This document shows, piece after piece, positions 50,303 through 59,102 of a stretch of 64,000 bases of DNA. The notes below the pieces were generated by a model. That model worked only from the letters and a program-made list of their open reading frames with translations, was not told the origin of the DNA and searched no databases. Numbering within the stretch: position 1 is the first letter of the stretch; each line of letters begins with the position of its first letter. Origin of the DNA: Kitasatospora sp. NBC_00315 (GTDB lineage Bacteria > Actinomycetota > Actinomycetes > Streptomycetales > Streptomycetaceae); assembly GCF_041435095.1 (NCBI RefSeq), contig NZ_CP108025.1, forward strand, positions 7,130,001 to 7,194,000, given 5' to 3'. Both the position numbers and the translations under genes were made by a program.

Positions 50303-51247
50303 TCAGCTCCTCACCCGGGGATCGACGAGGGCGTGTGCGGCGTCCACCAGGAGGTTGACGCCGACGAAGGCGACGGCCACCACCAGCACGCCGCCCTGGA
50401 CGAGCGGCAGGTCACGGGCGGACAGCGCGTCGTACAGCAGTCGGCCGAGGCCGGGCCAGGCGAACAGGGTCTCCACGAACACCACCCCCTCCAACAGGTA
50501 GGCGAGTTGCAGCCCGCCGATGGTCAGCAGGGCGGGCGAGGCGTTGTGCACGCAGTGCCGGAGCACCGCCGCCCGGCTCAGCCCCCTGGCCCGCAGCGCG
50601 TCCGCCAACTCCCCTGCGAGCACCGAGCCGAGCGCGGCCCGGAACACCCGGGCGGTCAGTCCGAGCGGCACGAGCGCGGACGCGACGGCCGGCAGCACCA
50701 GGTGGCGCAACAGGTCGCCCGCGCCGCCGTCGCCGAACGCGTCGTGGGTGCCACCTGCCGGAAGCCAGCGCAGCCGTACGGCGAACACGGCGATCAGCAG
50801 CAGCGCCACCGAGTACTGCGGTGCGGAGACGGCCAGGGTGGACAGCGCGCCGGACAGCCGCCCGCCGATCCCCCGGGGGCGCAGTGCGCCGAGCGCCCCG
50901 AGCAGCACGCCGCCGACCAGCACCAGGACGAACGCCGCCGCGGTGAGGGTCAGGGTCTGCCCGAGTGCGGGCAGCAGCAGCCCGCCGACCGGTCGCTGGC
51001 CGGTGATCGAGGTGCCGAGGTCGCCGGTCGCGGCATGCGCCAGCCAGGAGAGGTAGCGCACGGGCAACGGCCGCTCCAGGCCCAGGCGTCGGGTCAGCTC
51101 GGCGTGGGCCTCGGGCGGCGCGCCGGGGCCGAGGAGGGCGGCCACCGGATCGCCGGGGACGAGCGCCACGGTGGCGAAGACCACGGCGGTGACGCCGAGC
51201 AGAGTGGGAACTGCGAGCAGCAGGCGGCGCAGCAGGAAACCGGTCAC
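50303..51247 (-). CDS. ABC transporter permease (DppB-like)
   Basis: This 314-residue permease of the DppB/OppB type has a first helix LLRRLLLAVPTLLGVTAVVF, the following LVPGDPVAALLG, a long periplasmic loop and an EAA loop (ELADALRARGLSRAAVLRHC). The GTG at 51247 places the helix at the N-terminus as in the family; the frame is open further upstream with a low-complexity sequence. It is the first gene of the importer operon. Order in the direction of transcription is permease, permease, ATPase, ATPase, binding protein, LLM enzyme. Confidence 0.9.
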   Translation of the reverse strand: MTGFLLRRLLLAVPTLLGVTAVVFATVALVPGDPVAALLGPGAPPEAHAELTRRLGLERPLPVRYLSWLAHAATGDLGTSITGQRPVGGLLLPALGQTLTLTAAAFVLVLVGGVLLGALGALRPRGIGGRLSGALSTLAVSAPQYSVALLLIAVFAVRLRWLPAGGTHDAFGDGGAGDLLRHLVLPAVASALVPLGLTARVFRAALGSVLAGELADALRARGLSRAAVLRHCVHNASPALLTIGGLQLAYLLEGVVFVETLFAWPGLGRLLYDALSARDLPLVQGGVLVVAVAFVGVNLLVDAAHALVDPRVRS

Positions 51248-52207
51248 CCGTCGGCCCTGCGGGGCTGAGCGCCGAACGCGTCGGCGGTGGGCCGGTGGAC
51301 GGGGGCGGGCATGTGCGGGTTCCTCCCGGGTGTCGGGGACCTCCTCGGCCGGTGGCCGGGCGGGCTGCGAGGTGGGGTTGCTGCGGGGTGGGGTTGCTGC
51401 GGGGTGCATCGCTGCGGGGCGGAGCCTTGTCCGGAACGGGGTTGCTGTGGCGTGGAATTGGCGTGGGAGTGGCGTGGGGTCACCGGGCGTGGCCTGCCGC
51501 GCTCGGCAGTGCCGGCCGGGACGGGCCCTCGCACGGGGTCGGTCCCGGCCGGCGGTACCGCAGGAGGAGCTTCGGCCGCTCCAGGAAGGGTGCGGGCCGG
51601 CGGCTCGGACAGCCAGTCAGGCGTCCGTGCTGTTACCGGTGCTCATAGGAGTGCGGGGCCGCCGAATCGGGCGCCGCCCCGGCCGTGCGGCCCCGGTCCC
51701 CTCCTTGACCTGCGGTGAGAGCCGGTCCTAGGGTGGTGGTATGGCGTATCGGCGGACCGGCTTCACCCTGGTCGGGATCGGCGGCTCGTGGCACCGCAGG
51801 TGTTTCGACGAGCTGTGTCGACCGCGCGTCGCCCACTGAATCCACCGGACGCCCTGCCGCCGCGTCGCCGGTGTGGCTCCCGGCCGCTGCTCGACATCGG
51901 GCCGAGACCCCGCCCCCACCCGTGAGTCGGCCCGACGGAGTCGCTGCGCCCGACCGAGCTGCTGCGCCGGACCGACTCGCTGCCCGAGGGCGACCGGCCG
52001 ATCGCACCCGGCCGGACCTGACCTGGAGGTGCGAGCACCGGACGACGAGCCGTCGGAGTGGGCTACCGGTCGCTCGGCCCCGCCGCCGTGGGCCGTCACA
52101 CGGCCGACCCCGCGCCCCGTCCGACCCCGCGCCCCGTCCGACCCCGCGCCCGCACCGAACCGCACCGACGGCGTCCGCCGCGCACGCCCCTCCGAGGAGC
52201 CGAAACC
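51248..52207. other. Long divergent intergenic region
   Basis: About 960 bases lie between the importer operon and an MmyB-like regulator. It contains a GGGTTGCTGCGG tandem repeat (about 51366-51418) and otherwise GC-rich sequence with only low-quality reading frames. Promoters for both directions must lie here. I see no gene that I can support. Confidence 0.5.
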
Positions 52208-53065
52208 GTGTCAACTGCCCCTGCCGGAGCGGAGCTGGGCGCCTTTCTGCGCGCCCACCGCGAGCTGCTCAAGCCCACCGATGTCGGCCTGACCTCGACC
52301 GCCCGCCGTCGCACCCCCGGACTGCGACGCGAGGAGGTCGCCTCGCTCTCCGGGGTCGGAATCGCCTGGTACACCTGGCTCGAACAGGGCCGGGTCACCG
52401 CCTCGCGGCAGGTGCTGGAGGCGCTCGCACGGACGCTGCGCCTGGACCCGGCCGGTCTCCGGTACGCGATGCGCCTCGCCGGCCACCACGAGCCGGTCGC
52501 CCCCGACGACGAGGGCGCGGAGCGGCTCGCCGCCGCCGTCCAGCCCGTGCTGGACTCCTGGCCGGCCAGCCCGGCCGTGCTGGTCGACCGGCACTTCGAC
52601 CTGCTCGGCTGGAACAGCGCCTGGTCGGCACTGTGGGGCGCGCCGGAGGCGGTGCCCGCCGATCGCCGCAACCTGATGTGGCTGATGGCAGCAGACCGCC
52701 GACTGCGCGCCGTGCTGCACGACTGGGAGCCGCTGGCGATGAACGTCTTCCAGCACTTCCGCGCGCAGGCCGGGTCCGCCCTCGCCGACCCGCGCACCGG
52801 GGAGGTCTACCGCCACCTGGACACGGACGCGCCGGAGCTCCGCCACTGGTGGGGATGCCACTCGGTGGCTGAGCTGACGGTGCGCACGGTCACCGTGGAG
52901 CCGGCCGGTGTGGGGCCCGTGCGGCTGACGCTGTCCTCGTTCCATCCGGTCGACGACCAGTCGGCCCTGGTACTGCTCTTCACCCCGGCCGACGCCGTCG
53001 GGCACGAGCGGATGGCCGGGCTCGCCGCCCACCCACCACGCGTCCTCGTCCCGGCGAGTGAGTGA
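52208..53065 (+). CDS. XRE-type regulator with MmyB-like ligand domain
   Basis: This 285-residue regulator has an N-terminal helix-turn-helix (about 10-75: GAFLRAHRELLKPTDVGLTS, RRTPGLRREEVASLSGVGIA, WYTWLEQGR) followed by an MmyB-like PAS-related ligand-binding domain (WNSAWSALWGAP, LMAADRRLRAVLHDWEPLAM, HPVDDQSALVLL). Such proteins are very common in actinomycetes; MmyB is linked to control of methylenomycin genes. The GTG has AGGAG eight bases upstream. It is divergent from the ABC importer operon across a long region and could regulate it. Streptomycete members often control adjacent SDR genes, but none is adjacent here. Confidence 0.88.
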   Translation: MSTAPAGAELGAFLRAHRELLKPTDVGLTSTARRRTPGLRREEVASLSGVGIAWYTWLEQGRVTASRQVLEALARTLRLDPAGLRYAMRLAGHHEPVAPDDEGAERLAAAVQPVLDSWPASPAVLVDRHFDLLGWNSAWSALWGAPEAVPADRRNLMWLMAADRRLRAVLHDWEPLAMNVFQHFRAQAGSALADPRTGEVYRHLDTDAPELRHWWGCHSVAELTVRTVTVEPAGVGPVRLTLSSFHPVDDQSALVLLFTPADAVGHERMAGLAAHPPRVLVPASE

Positions 53066-53215
53066 GGCGGTCGCGGTGACGCCCGGTCGTCGAGCCGGGG
53101 CGGCCTCCGCGAGCGGTGCGGCGCGGACGGGCTGCCAGGGGCGGAGGCAGGCTTCGGCCGGACCCCGAACGGCCGGCCGCGCTCAGCCCTGGAACGGCCG
53201 CTCCGGGGCAGCTGT

Positions 53216-53276
53216 TCCAGCGGCCCGATCCGACCCGACCCCGATCCGATCCGACCCCGATCCGATCCGACCGTCC
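53216..53276. repeat. CCGATCCGAC repeat
   Basis: About 60 bases of alternating CCGATCCGA and CCGACCCC words lie between the regulator and the small hypothetical gene. They form a tandem low-complexity repeat with no coding role visible. Confidence 0.65.
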
Positions 53277-53322
53277 CGGCTGCACCGACGGTCTGTCGGT
53301 GGTGACTGGAATCCTGGTGGGC

Positions 53323-53592
53323 ATGGACGACGAACTGCTGCGTGGCCGGGTCTACGGCGCGGACCACGACGACCCCGACCCGGGCCCCCGGCCCGGCCAC
53401 GCCTATCGCGAGCTGGTCGCCGGCCCGCTCGACGGCCTCCTCCTCGACGTCACCGGCTGGAGCGCCGGTGAACTCGCCGACGGCGCCGCACTGCCCACCG
53501 AGATCGGCCGGTTCGGTGCGGGTGGCCGGGCCCGCTACACACCCCGGCGCGAGAACCCGCGCCGCTGGGACTGGGCCGGCGACACCCGCTGA
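53323..53592 (+). CDS. Small hypothetical protein
   Basis: This 89-residue acidic protein reads MDDELLRGRVYGADHDDPDP, then a HAYRELVAGPLDGLLLDVTG block and an ENPRRWDWAG end. It has no signal, membrane helix or cysteine. The pattern is that of small conserved streptomycete proteins of unknown role. The ATG at 53323 has only a weak GGTGG site; the frame is open upstream but repetitive. It is probably real because of amino-acid composition and GC3 bias. Confidence 0.6.
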   Translation: MDDELLRGRVYGADHDDPDPGPRPGHAYRELVAGPLDGLLLDVTGWSAGELADGAALPTEIGRFGAGGRARYTPRRENPRRWDWAGDTR

Positions 53593-53811
53593 GCCGGGCC
53601 ACCGGGCCCGTCCGTCGGTGGCCTCGCCTGCCGTCCGATCAACCCCGGTCGCCGGCAGACGTCCTGGCCCGGCCGTCCGGTTGTCCGGCCGTCCCGCTGC
53701 CCGGCCGTCGCGCCGGTTCGATCGACTGCCCCTTCGGCGCTTGAAGAGCGGTTCGACGTCGGGGCACTTGACGCTCTGCGGGCGCTTCGGAGTCAAGGCG
53801 GCCGAGGTCGC

Positions 53812-55308
53812 TCAGTGTTGGAACAGGAAGTACACGGGCGGGTTCGAGTTGGGCACCTGGATCGCGACGGTGGTGGGGTTGGTCTGTGCCATGGTGCCGG
53901 TGTTCATGTTGGCGACGTCGGAGCTCTGCAGCTGGGGTCCGGAACTGAAGAGGTGCACCTGTGGAATCGCGGTTCGGGTGATCAGGTTCCAGATCTGCTC
54001 CTCATGCATGGGCGTGACTCGCAGAACATTGGTGGCGACCTGGAGCGGCATGTTCTGGTAGCCGTTCTCGTCGTACACCTGGCTCGTGTCCACGATGGGG
54101 GTGTTCTGGCGCAGCAGTTGCGGCGGGCCCACGGAGGTGAGATCCAGTGCTCCCTGAATGGAGCTGTTGGTGTTGGACGCGCCCGGCCGGAGGTTGGCGG
54201 GGGAGTTGTTGAGGGCCTTGATCAGGTTGTTCGCGTAGACGTTGGAGGCGTCGAGGACCTGTACGTTTCGCGTCGGATTGGTCAGTAGACTGTCCAAATT
54301 TCTCAGGGCGACTTCAGCCTTGTTGAACTCTTCAGCGCAAATTCTCTGCAGCATTGCCGCGTTCGGGTGAATCTGCAGGTTGGGAGGAAGAGTTCCTGCG
54401 GTGGGGAAGACCGCATCCGTGATTCCGTAGAGTTCGCCGAGATTTGCGGAAGTCCTGGTCGCCAGGGAATCGTTGACGGCTCTGATCACGCCTTCTGATA
54501 TGAGCTCGTACGAGACCGTGTGGCAGCGGGCCTGGTTCGGTGCCAGGTTCATCGCCAGGCACAGGTCGTTCCTGAAGTCGTGGCGGCCTCTTTTTATGAG
54601 AAGATTTCCGGCCACCACGGATTGTCGTTGCACTGCGGCCGGCGCAGCGGTGGGGGCATTCGGCATGGAGGCATTGGTTGGAGAGGCGACCCCTGTTCCG
54701 GTCATGGCCCGTGTGGCGTTGGCCTCCGCCTCGCGCTCGAACCGGTCGGAGGGGTCCGAGACCTTGAGCCCCTGCCCGTTGTCGGTTCCTGCGACGGGAC
54801 CTCGGCGTTGTTGGATGACGTGGGTGAGTTCGTGGGCGATGGTGTGCTTGTCGGTACCGCCGTCGCCGATGACGATGTGGTTGCCGGAGGTGTAGGCGCG
54901 GGCGCCGACTTCGGCGGCGGAGGCCTTGGCGGCACTGTCGTTGTGGACGCGGACGTCGGAGAAGTCCGCGCCGAGGCGGCCTTCCATGTCCGTGCGGGTG
55001 GCAGCGTCCAGGGGCCGGCCGCCGGAGCGCAGTACGCCGGGCACGGTGGAGCGCTGCACGGGGGCCCGTTCAGGTCGCTGATGACCACAGCCGCCGTCGT
55101 GCAGGTGCCGCTCCGGGGCCTGTGCGCCGAGGTGTCCGGCCTGACGGAGCAGCTGGACGACGGCGGCGTTACCGGCGCCACCTTGCAGGGCGAGCAGCGC
55201 CATGGGAGAGAACGGGGCTGCTGCTGCGGCGGCGGCCGTGCCGGCCGGGCGCGCCGGACGGCGGGCCGCCCTCTCGTCCGGCGACCTGCCAGGTTCTTGC
55301 GTACGCAT
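53812..55308 (-). CDS. DUF4157 protein with unrecognised C-terminal domain
   Basis: This 498-residue protein has an Ala-rich N-terminus (FSPMALLALQGGAGNAAVVQ). Its DUF4157 zinc-metallopeptidase-like domain covers about residues 90-190, with YTSGNHIVIGDGG and HELTH at 159-163 before VIQQRRG. A third ligand may lie in DRFEREAEANATRAM. From about residue 235 to the end is a domain I do not recognise (LLIKRGRHDFRNDLCLAMNL, ARCHTVSYELI). Its codons are clearly less GC-rich than the rest of the window (about 54150-54680). DUF4157 heads are associated with extracellular contractile injection system cargo and with polymorphic toxins, so this may be an effector with a swapped-in C-terminus. No immunity gene or injection-system gene is adjacent. 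Confidence 0.8.
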   Translation of the reverse strand: MRTQEPGRSPDERAARRPARPAGTAAAAAAAPFSPMALLALQGGAGNAAVVQLLRQAGHLGAQAPERHLHDGGCGHQRPERAPVQRSTVPGVLRSGGRPLDAATRTDMEGRLGADFSDVRVHNDSAAKASAAEVGARAYTSGNHIVIGDGGTDKHTIAHELTHVIQQRRGPVAGTDNGQGLKVSDPSDRFEREAEANATRAMTGTGVASPTNASMPNAPTAAPAAVQRQSVVAGNLLIKRGRHDFRNDLCLAMNLAPNQARCHTVSYELISEGVIRAVNDSLATRTSANLGELYGITDAVFPTAGTLPPNLQIHPNAAMLQRICAEEFNKAEVALRNLDSLLTNPTRNVQVLDASNVYANNLIKALNNSPANLRPGASNTNSSIQGALDLTSVGPPQLLRQNTPIVDTSQVYDENGYQNMPLQVATNVLRVTPMHEEQIWNLITRTAIPQVHLFSSGPQLQSSDVANMNTGTMAQTNPTTVAIQVPNSNPPVYFLFQH

Positions 55309-55455
55309 GGAAACCGTCCTTCACCGGGAAGTGGATCTGTCCGACTCCCTGGTTAGCACGGCCCGGGCGGCGCGGTGAAGGAGCGATTCGCGCACCTTTG
55401 ATGCACCTTCGGGCAGGCCGCTCGGCATGGCCGGCCGCCGGCGCCGCAGGAGTGC

Positions 55456-55887
55456 TCAGCGGAGGCGGGCGCCGTACACGTGATCGACCGTCATGGTCAT
55501 CAGCACCCTTCGGTCGGAGACCATCGTCGCCCGGTACTCGTCCCAGTCGGGGTGCTCCCCGGCAGCGGTGCGGTAGTAGCGCACCAGTGCCTCGACCTCG
55601 GGGCCGTGGGGGTCGGTGCCGGGGCCGACGAGGGTCGCGGTGCCCTCGGCGGTGGCCCAGGACCCGCCGTCGGGGCCGGTGACCTCCAGGGTGGCCCGGG
55701 GGCCCCGGCGCAGGTTCGCCGTCTTCGCGCGTCCCTCGGTCATCGAGACGTGGATGACGTCGGCCTCCTGGTCGTAGAAGGGCATGACGGGGGAGAGCTG
55801 GGGGCGGCCGTCCGACTTGATCGTGGCGAGGACGCCGAGCCGGCTCTCGGCGAGCAGCGTGCGCGGGTTGAACGCCGTGGTGGTCAT
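55456..55887 (-). CDS. PPOX-class F420/flavin-dependent enzyme
   Basis: This 143-residue split-barrel flavoprotein belongs to the pyridoxamine-5'-phosphate-oxidase-like F420-dependent group. The start LLAESRLGVLATIKSDGRPQ is typical, followed by LSPVMPFYDQEADVIHVSMT, KTANLRRGPRATLEV and the C-terminal MTMTVDHVYGARLR. These enzymes reduce or bind F420 or haem-type ligands. The ATG at 55887 gives the family-standard N-terminus; the frame is open further upstream with repetitive sequence. Confidence 0.9.
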   Translation of the reverse strand: MTTTAFNPRTLLAESRLGVLATIKSDGRPQLSPVMPFYDQEADVIHVSMTEGRAKTANLRRGPRATLEVTGPDGGSWATAEGTATLVGPGTDPHGPEVEALVRYYRTAAGEHPDWDEYRATMVSDRRVLMTMTVDHVYGARLR

Positions 55888-56451
55888 GTCGGGTGAAGGC
55901 ACCGCCTGCCCTTCGCTATTCCCGGCTCCCGGCTCCCGGCCGCTGGCTCCCCGCTTCCGGCTCCGGCTCCCCGCTTCCGGGTCCCGCCGCAGGTCATCCC
56001 CGTCCGGCCCTTGTGGGCGGGCCCGGTTGTCGTTCATGATCTGTGCCATGTCAGGCGTCCTCGCAGCTCCCGCCCCCTTCGTGCACCACTCCGGTGATCC
56101 GGACGGCTGCCCGGGCGTCTGTCGCCCGCGTTCCTGTCGAACCTCCCGCTGAAGCCGCTGCCCCTGAAGCCGCGGCCACTGCCACCGCTGCCCCTGAAGC
56201 TCAGCCCTTGAAGCCCAGCCCCTGAAACACGGCAGACGAGGCACGGCCCGTGAGGTACCGCCCCCCGAACCACCGCCTTCCGCCGCACCCCTTCGCGACG
56301 GACGGTGCGGCGGGCTCCCCGGCCCGGGGACCGTGCGCCGCGGGCCCCGCACCGGCCGTGCTCTCCTTCCCTGTCTGTCCCCACCGGCCCCTCCCGGCCG
56401 GTCCCGCGTACCCGGCGGCGCCGCCCGCGCGCCGCCCGGCGAGGAGTTCCC
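55888..56451. other. Divergent intergenic region with short repeats
   Basis: About 560 bases contain GGCTCCCGGCTTCC-type repeats at about 55920-55980 and repeated CCCCTGAAGC words at about 56150-56225. Frames here look like translated repeats. I see no supportable gene; promoters for the flanking genes are expected. Confidence 0.5.
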
Positions 56452-57588
56452 GTGCCCGAAGACGAGTCGGCCCGCCCCGGGGAGCCGGTGTTCCACTGGT
56501 TCCTGCCCACCGGCGGCGACGGCCGTGACCCCGGCGGGGTGACCGCCGTACAGGGCCGGACGTCCGCCGCGACCCGCCGCCGTGCCGACGTCGGCTACCT
56601 GACCCAGGTGGCCCGTGCCGCGGAGCAGTGCGGCTTCACCGCGCTGCTGGCACCGGTCGGCCTGGGCTGCGTCGACCCCTGGATCATCGCGACCGCCGTC
56701 GCCCAGCACACCGACCGGATCGGCTTCCTCGTCGCGTTCCGTCCGGGGTTCGCCAGCCCGACCCTGCTGGCGCAGCAGGCGGACGCGTTCCGCCGCTTCG
56801 CGGGCGGCCGGCTGGCACTCAACGTGGTGACCGGCGGCGACCCGGCCGAGCAGCGGGCGTACGGCGACGGGCTCGCCCACGACGAGCGGTACGCCCGGAC
56901 GGACGAGGTGATGGCCGTGCTGCGGGAGCTGCTGGCGGGCCGGAGCGGCGACCTCGGCGGCCGGTACGTCCGGACGGAGGGCGCGGCCCTCGTCGACCCG
57001 GCCACCGAGCACCCGGTGCCGCTGTACCTCGGAGGTGCCAGCCCGGCCGCCGAGGCGGTGTCGGCACGCCGCGCCGACGTCCAGCTCTACTGGGGGGAGC
57101 CACCGCAGGCGCTGGCCACCCGGATCGGACGCCTCGACGCGCTGGCCGGGCAGGCGGGGCGGGTGCTGCGCCACGGGCTGCGCATCCACGTGATCGCGCG
57201 TGACACCTCGGAGCAGGCGTGGGCGGAGGCCGACCGGATGCTGGCCCGGATGGATCCGGTGGCCGTCCGGGCGACCCAGCAGCGGTTCGCTGCGATGGAC
57301 TCGACCGGACAGGCGCGGATGGCGGCGCTGCACGGCGGGCGCACGGACGCCGCCACCCTGGAGATCGCCCCGAACCTGTGGGCCGGGGTCGGGCTGGTCC
57401 GGGAGGGCGCCGGTACGGCGCTGGTCGGCTCGTACGAGGAGGTCGCGCAGCGCCTGGCGGAGTACGCCGCGCTGGGCATCGGCGAGTTCGTCCTGTCGGG
57501 CTACCCGCATCTGGAGGAGGCGTACCGGGTCGGCGAGGAGGTGCTGCCCCGCGTCCGCGCGCTGACCTCCCCGGGCGGAGCCCGGTGA
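56452..57588 (+). CDS. LLM-class flavin monooxygenase (SsuD-like)
   Basis: This 378-residue luciferase-like monooxygenase resembles alkanesulfonate monooxygenase SsuD in pattern: VFHWFLPTGGDGRD, GFTALLAPVGLGCVDPWIIA, DRIGFLVAFRPGFASPTLLA, LALNVVTGGDPAEQRAYGD and PVPLYLGGASPAAEA. SsuD-type enzymes use FMNH2 and oxygen to cleave sulfonates, so a sulfonate or related compound is a candidate substrate. The GTG has GAGGAG five bases upstream. It overlaps the transporter start by four bases (GTGA), beginning a three-gene operon with a PLP lyase. Confidence 0.88.
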   Translation: MPEDESARPGEPVFHWFLPTGGDGRDPGGVTAVQGRTSAATRRRADVGYLTQVARAAEQCGFTALLAPVGLGCVDPWIIATAVAQHTDRIGFLVAFRPGFASPTLLAQQADAFRRFAGGRLALNVVTGGDPAEQRAYGDGLAHDERYARTDEVMAVLRELLAGRSGDLGGRYVRTEGAALVDPATEHPVPLYLGGASPAAEAVSARRADVQLYWGEPPQALATRIGRLDALAGQAGRVLRHGLRIHVIARDTSEQAWAEADRMLARMDPVAVRATQQRFAAMDSTGQARMAALHGGRTDAATLEIAPNLWAGVGLVREGAGTALVGSYEEVAQRLAEYAALGIGEFVLSGYPHLEEAYRVGEEVLPRVRALTSPGGAR

Positions 57589-59102
57589 GCGCGCCCGTGC
57601 GGACCGCGCAGGCAGCGGGCACCGCAGCCGGCCCCCTCCCCGCCGGGGTGCGGATCGGCTACGGCCTCGGCTCGCTGTGCACCGGCACCTTCGGTACGGT
57701 GCCCGGGCTGATCCTGCTCTACTACCTGACCGACGTGCTGGCCGTACCGGCCGCCGTGGCGGGCGCCGCCGTGTTCCTGCCGAAGGCGTGGGACGTGCTC
57801 ATCAACCCACTGGTCGGCGCCCTGTCGGACCGGAGCACCTGGCGTTCGGGGCCGCGGCGGCCGTTCCTGCTGATCGGCGCCTGCACCCTGCCGCCGCTGT
57901 TCGCCCTGCTGTTCGCGGCCCCACCGTTGCGAGGGACGGCCGCCGCCGGGTACGTCGCCGTGGTCTTCCTGCTCACGGCGACGGCCTACGCGGTCTTCCA
58001 GGTGCCGTACGTGACCATGCCCGCGGAGATGACCGAGGACGACGCCGAGCGCGGCCGGATGCTGGGCTGGCGGGTCGGCTTCCTCGGCACGGCGATCCTG
58101 CTGTCGGGGGCGGTCGCGCCGGCGCTCGCACACGCGGGCGGCGACACCCCGGGCGGCTACCGCCTGATGGGGGTCGCGGTGGCCGCGCTGCTGGCGGTGG
58201 GCATGTTCGGCGCCTGGCACGCGACCCGCCGGGCCCCGGCCGTGGCGCGCAGCCGCGCCGAACCGTCCCTGCGCGCGCAGCTCGCCGTCCTCCGCGACAA
58301 CACGCCGTTCCGCTACCTCGCGGGGATGTGGACGGTGCAGGCGCTGGCGGTCGGCGTCCTGCTCGCCGGGGTGCAGTACTTCGCGACCTACACGCTCGGC
58401 TCGGCGAGCGCGGTCACGCCGTTGTTCGCCGCGATGATCGGCCCGCTGGTGCTGGTGATGCCGCTGTGGAACCGGCTCGCCCGGCGCCGTGGGACGGGCT
58501 ACGCGCAGGGCTGCGCGTCCGTCCTGTTCGTGGCGGGCACGGTGGCGCTGGCGCTGACCGGCGTGGTCGGTCCCTGGCTGGGCTACGCCGCGGCGGCCGT
58601 GGTCGGTGTCGCGTACGCGGGCCTGCAGCTGCTGCCGCTGACCATGCTCGCCGACACGCTGGCCGAGGACGCCGCGCGGACCGGCAGCCGCCGGGCCGCG
58701 ACCTTCACCGGGCTGTGGACCGCCGCCGAGACGCTGGCTCTCGCCGTGGGCGCCGGAGCGTTCGCCGCACTGCTGGCGCTGAGCGGATTCCACTCGTCGG
58801 ACGCGTCGCACCGGGGCGTGCAGCCGCAGGCCGCGCTGACCGCGATCACGGCCGGCACCGGTCTGATCCCCGCCCTGCTGGCGGCGGCGAGCCTGTGGCT
58901 GCTGCACCGCTACCGGGCGGAGGGCCGGCGGCCCGGGCAACCGCTGCCCGCACCGGCGACGGAGGCCGCCCCCGCCGCCGAGCCCGGGCGCGCAGCCGCA
59001 TCCGCGCCGGCATCCACGCCCACATCCGCGCCCACATCCGCGCCCGCATCCCTGCCCGCGCCCGCATCCGCACCCGAGGACGGAACCACCCGTGTCAGCT
59101 GA
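57585..59102 (+). CDS. GPH-type (MFS) transporter
   Basis: This 505-residue transporter is of the glycoside-pentoside-hexuronide:cation symporter type. Landmarks are LYYLTDVLAVPAAVAGAAVF, PKAWDVLINPLVGALSDRST, RRPFLLIGACTLPP and VPYVTMPAEMTEDDAERGRM. The last 60 residues are an Ala/Pro/Ser-rich low-complexity tail. The GTG overlaps the upstream monooxygenase stop, and the tail overlaps the next gene by 11 bases, so all three are co-translated. Substrate unknown; sulfonated or amino-sugar-like compounds would fit the neighbours. Confidence 0.88.
   Translation: MSAPVRTAQAAGTAAGPLPAGVRIGYGLGSLCTGTFGTVPGLILLYYLTDVLAVPAAVAGAAVFLPKAWDVLINPLVGALSDRSTWRSGPRRPFLLIGACTLPPLFALLFAAPPLRGTAAAGYVAVVFLLTATAYAVFQVPYVTMPAEMTEDDAERGRMLGWRVGFLGTAILLSGAVAPALAHAGGDTPGGYRLMGVAVAALLAVGMFGAWHATRRAPAVARSRAEPSLRAQLAVLRDNTPFRYLAGMWTVQALAVGVLLAGVQYFATYTLGSASAVTPLFAAMIGPLVLVMPLWNRLARRRGTGYAQGCASVLFVAGTVALALTGVVGPWLGYAAAAVVGVAYAGLQLLPLTMLADTLAEDAARTGSRRAATFTGLWTAAETLALAVGAGAFAALLALSGFHSSDASHRGVQPQAALTAITAGTGLIPALLAAASLWLLHRYRAEGRRPGQPLPAPATEAAPAAEPGRAAASAPASTPTSAPTSAPASLPAPASAPEDGTTRVS

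Noticed and set aside
45890..51247. ABC importer as part of the enediyne cluster
   Set aside because: It is separated from the cluster by phosphatase, secreted-protein and membrane-protein genes and has the form of a nutrient importer.
53323..53592. Enediyne chromoprotein apoprotein
   Set aside because: The small protein has no signal peptide and no paired cysteines, and lies far outside the cluster.
56043..56225. Small protein of about 60 residues in the divergent gap
   Set aside because: The translation is a direct readout of CCCCTGAAGC-type repeats with no ribosome site.
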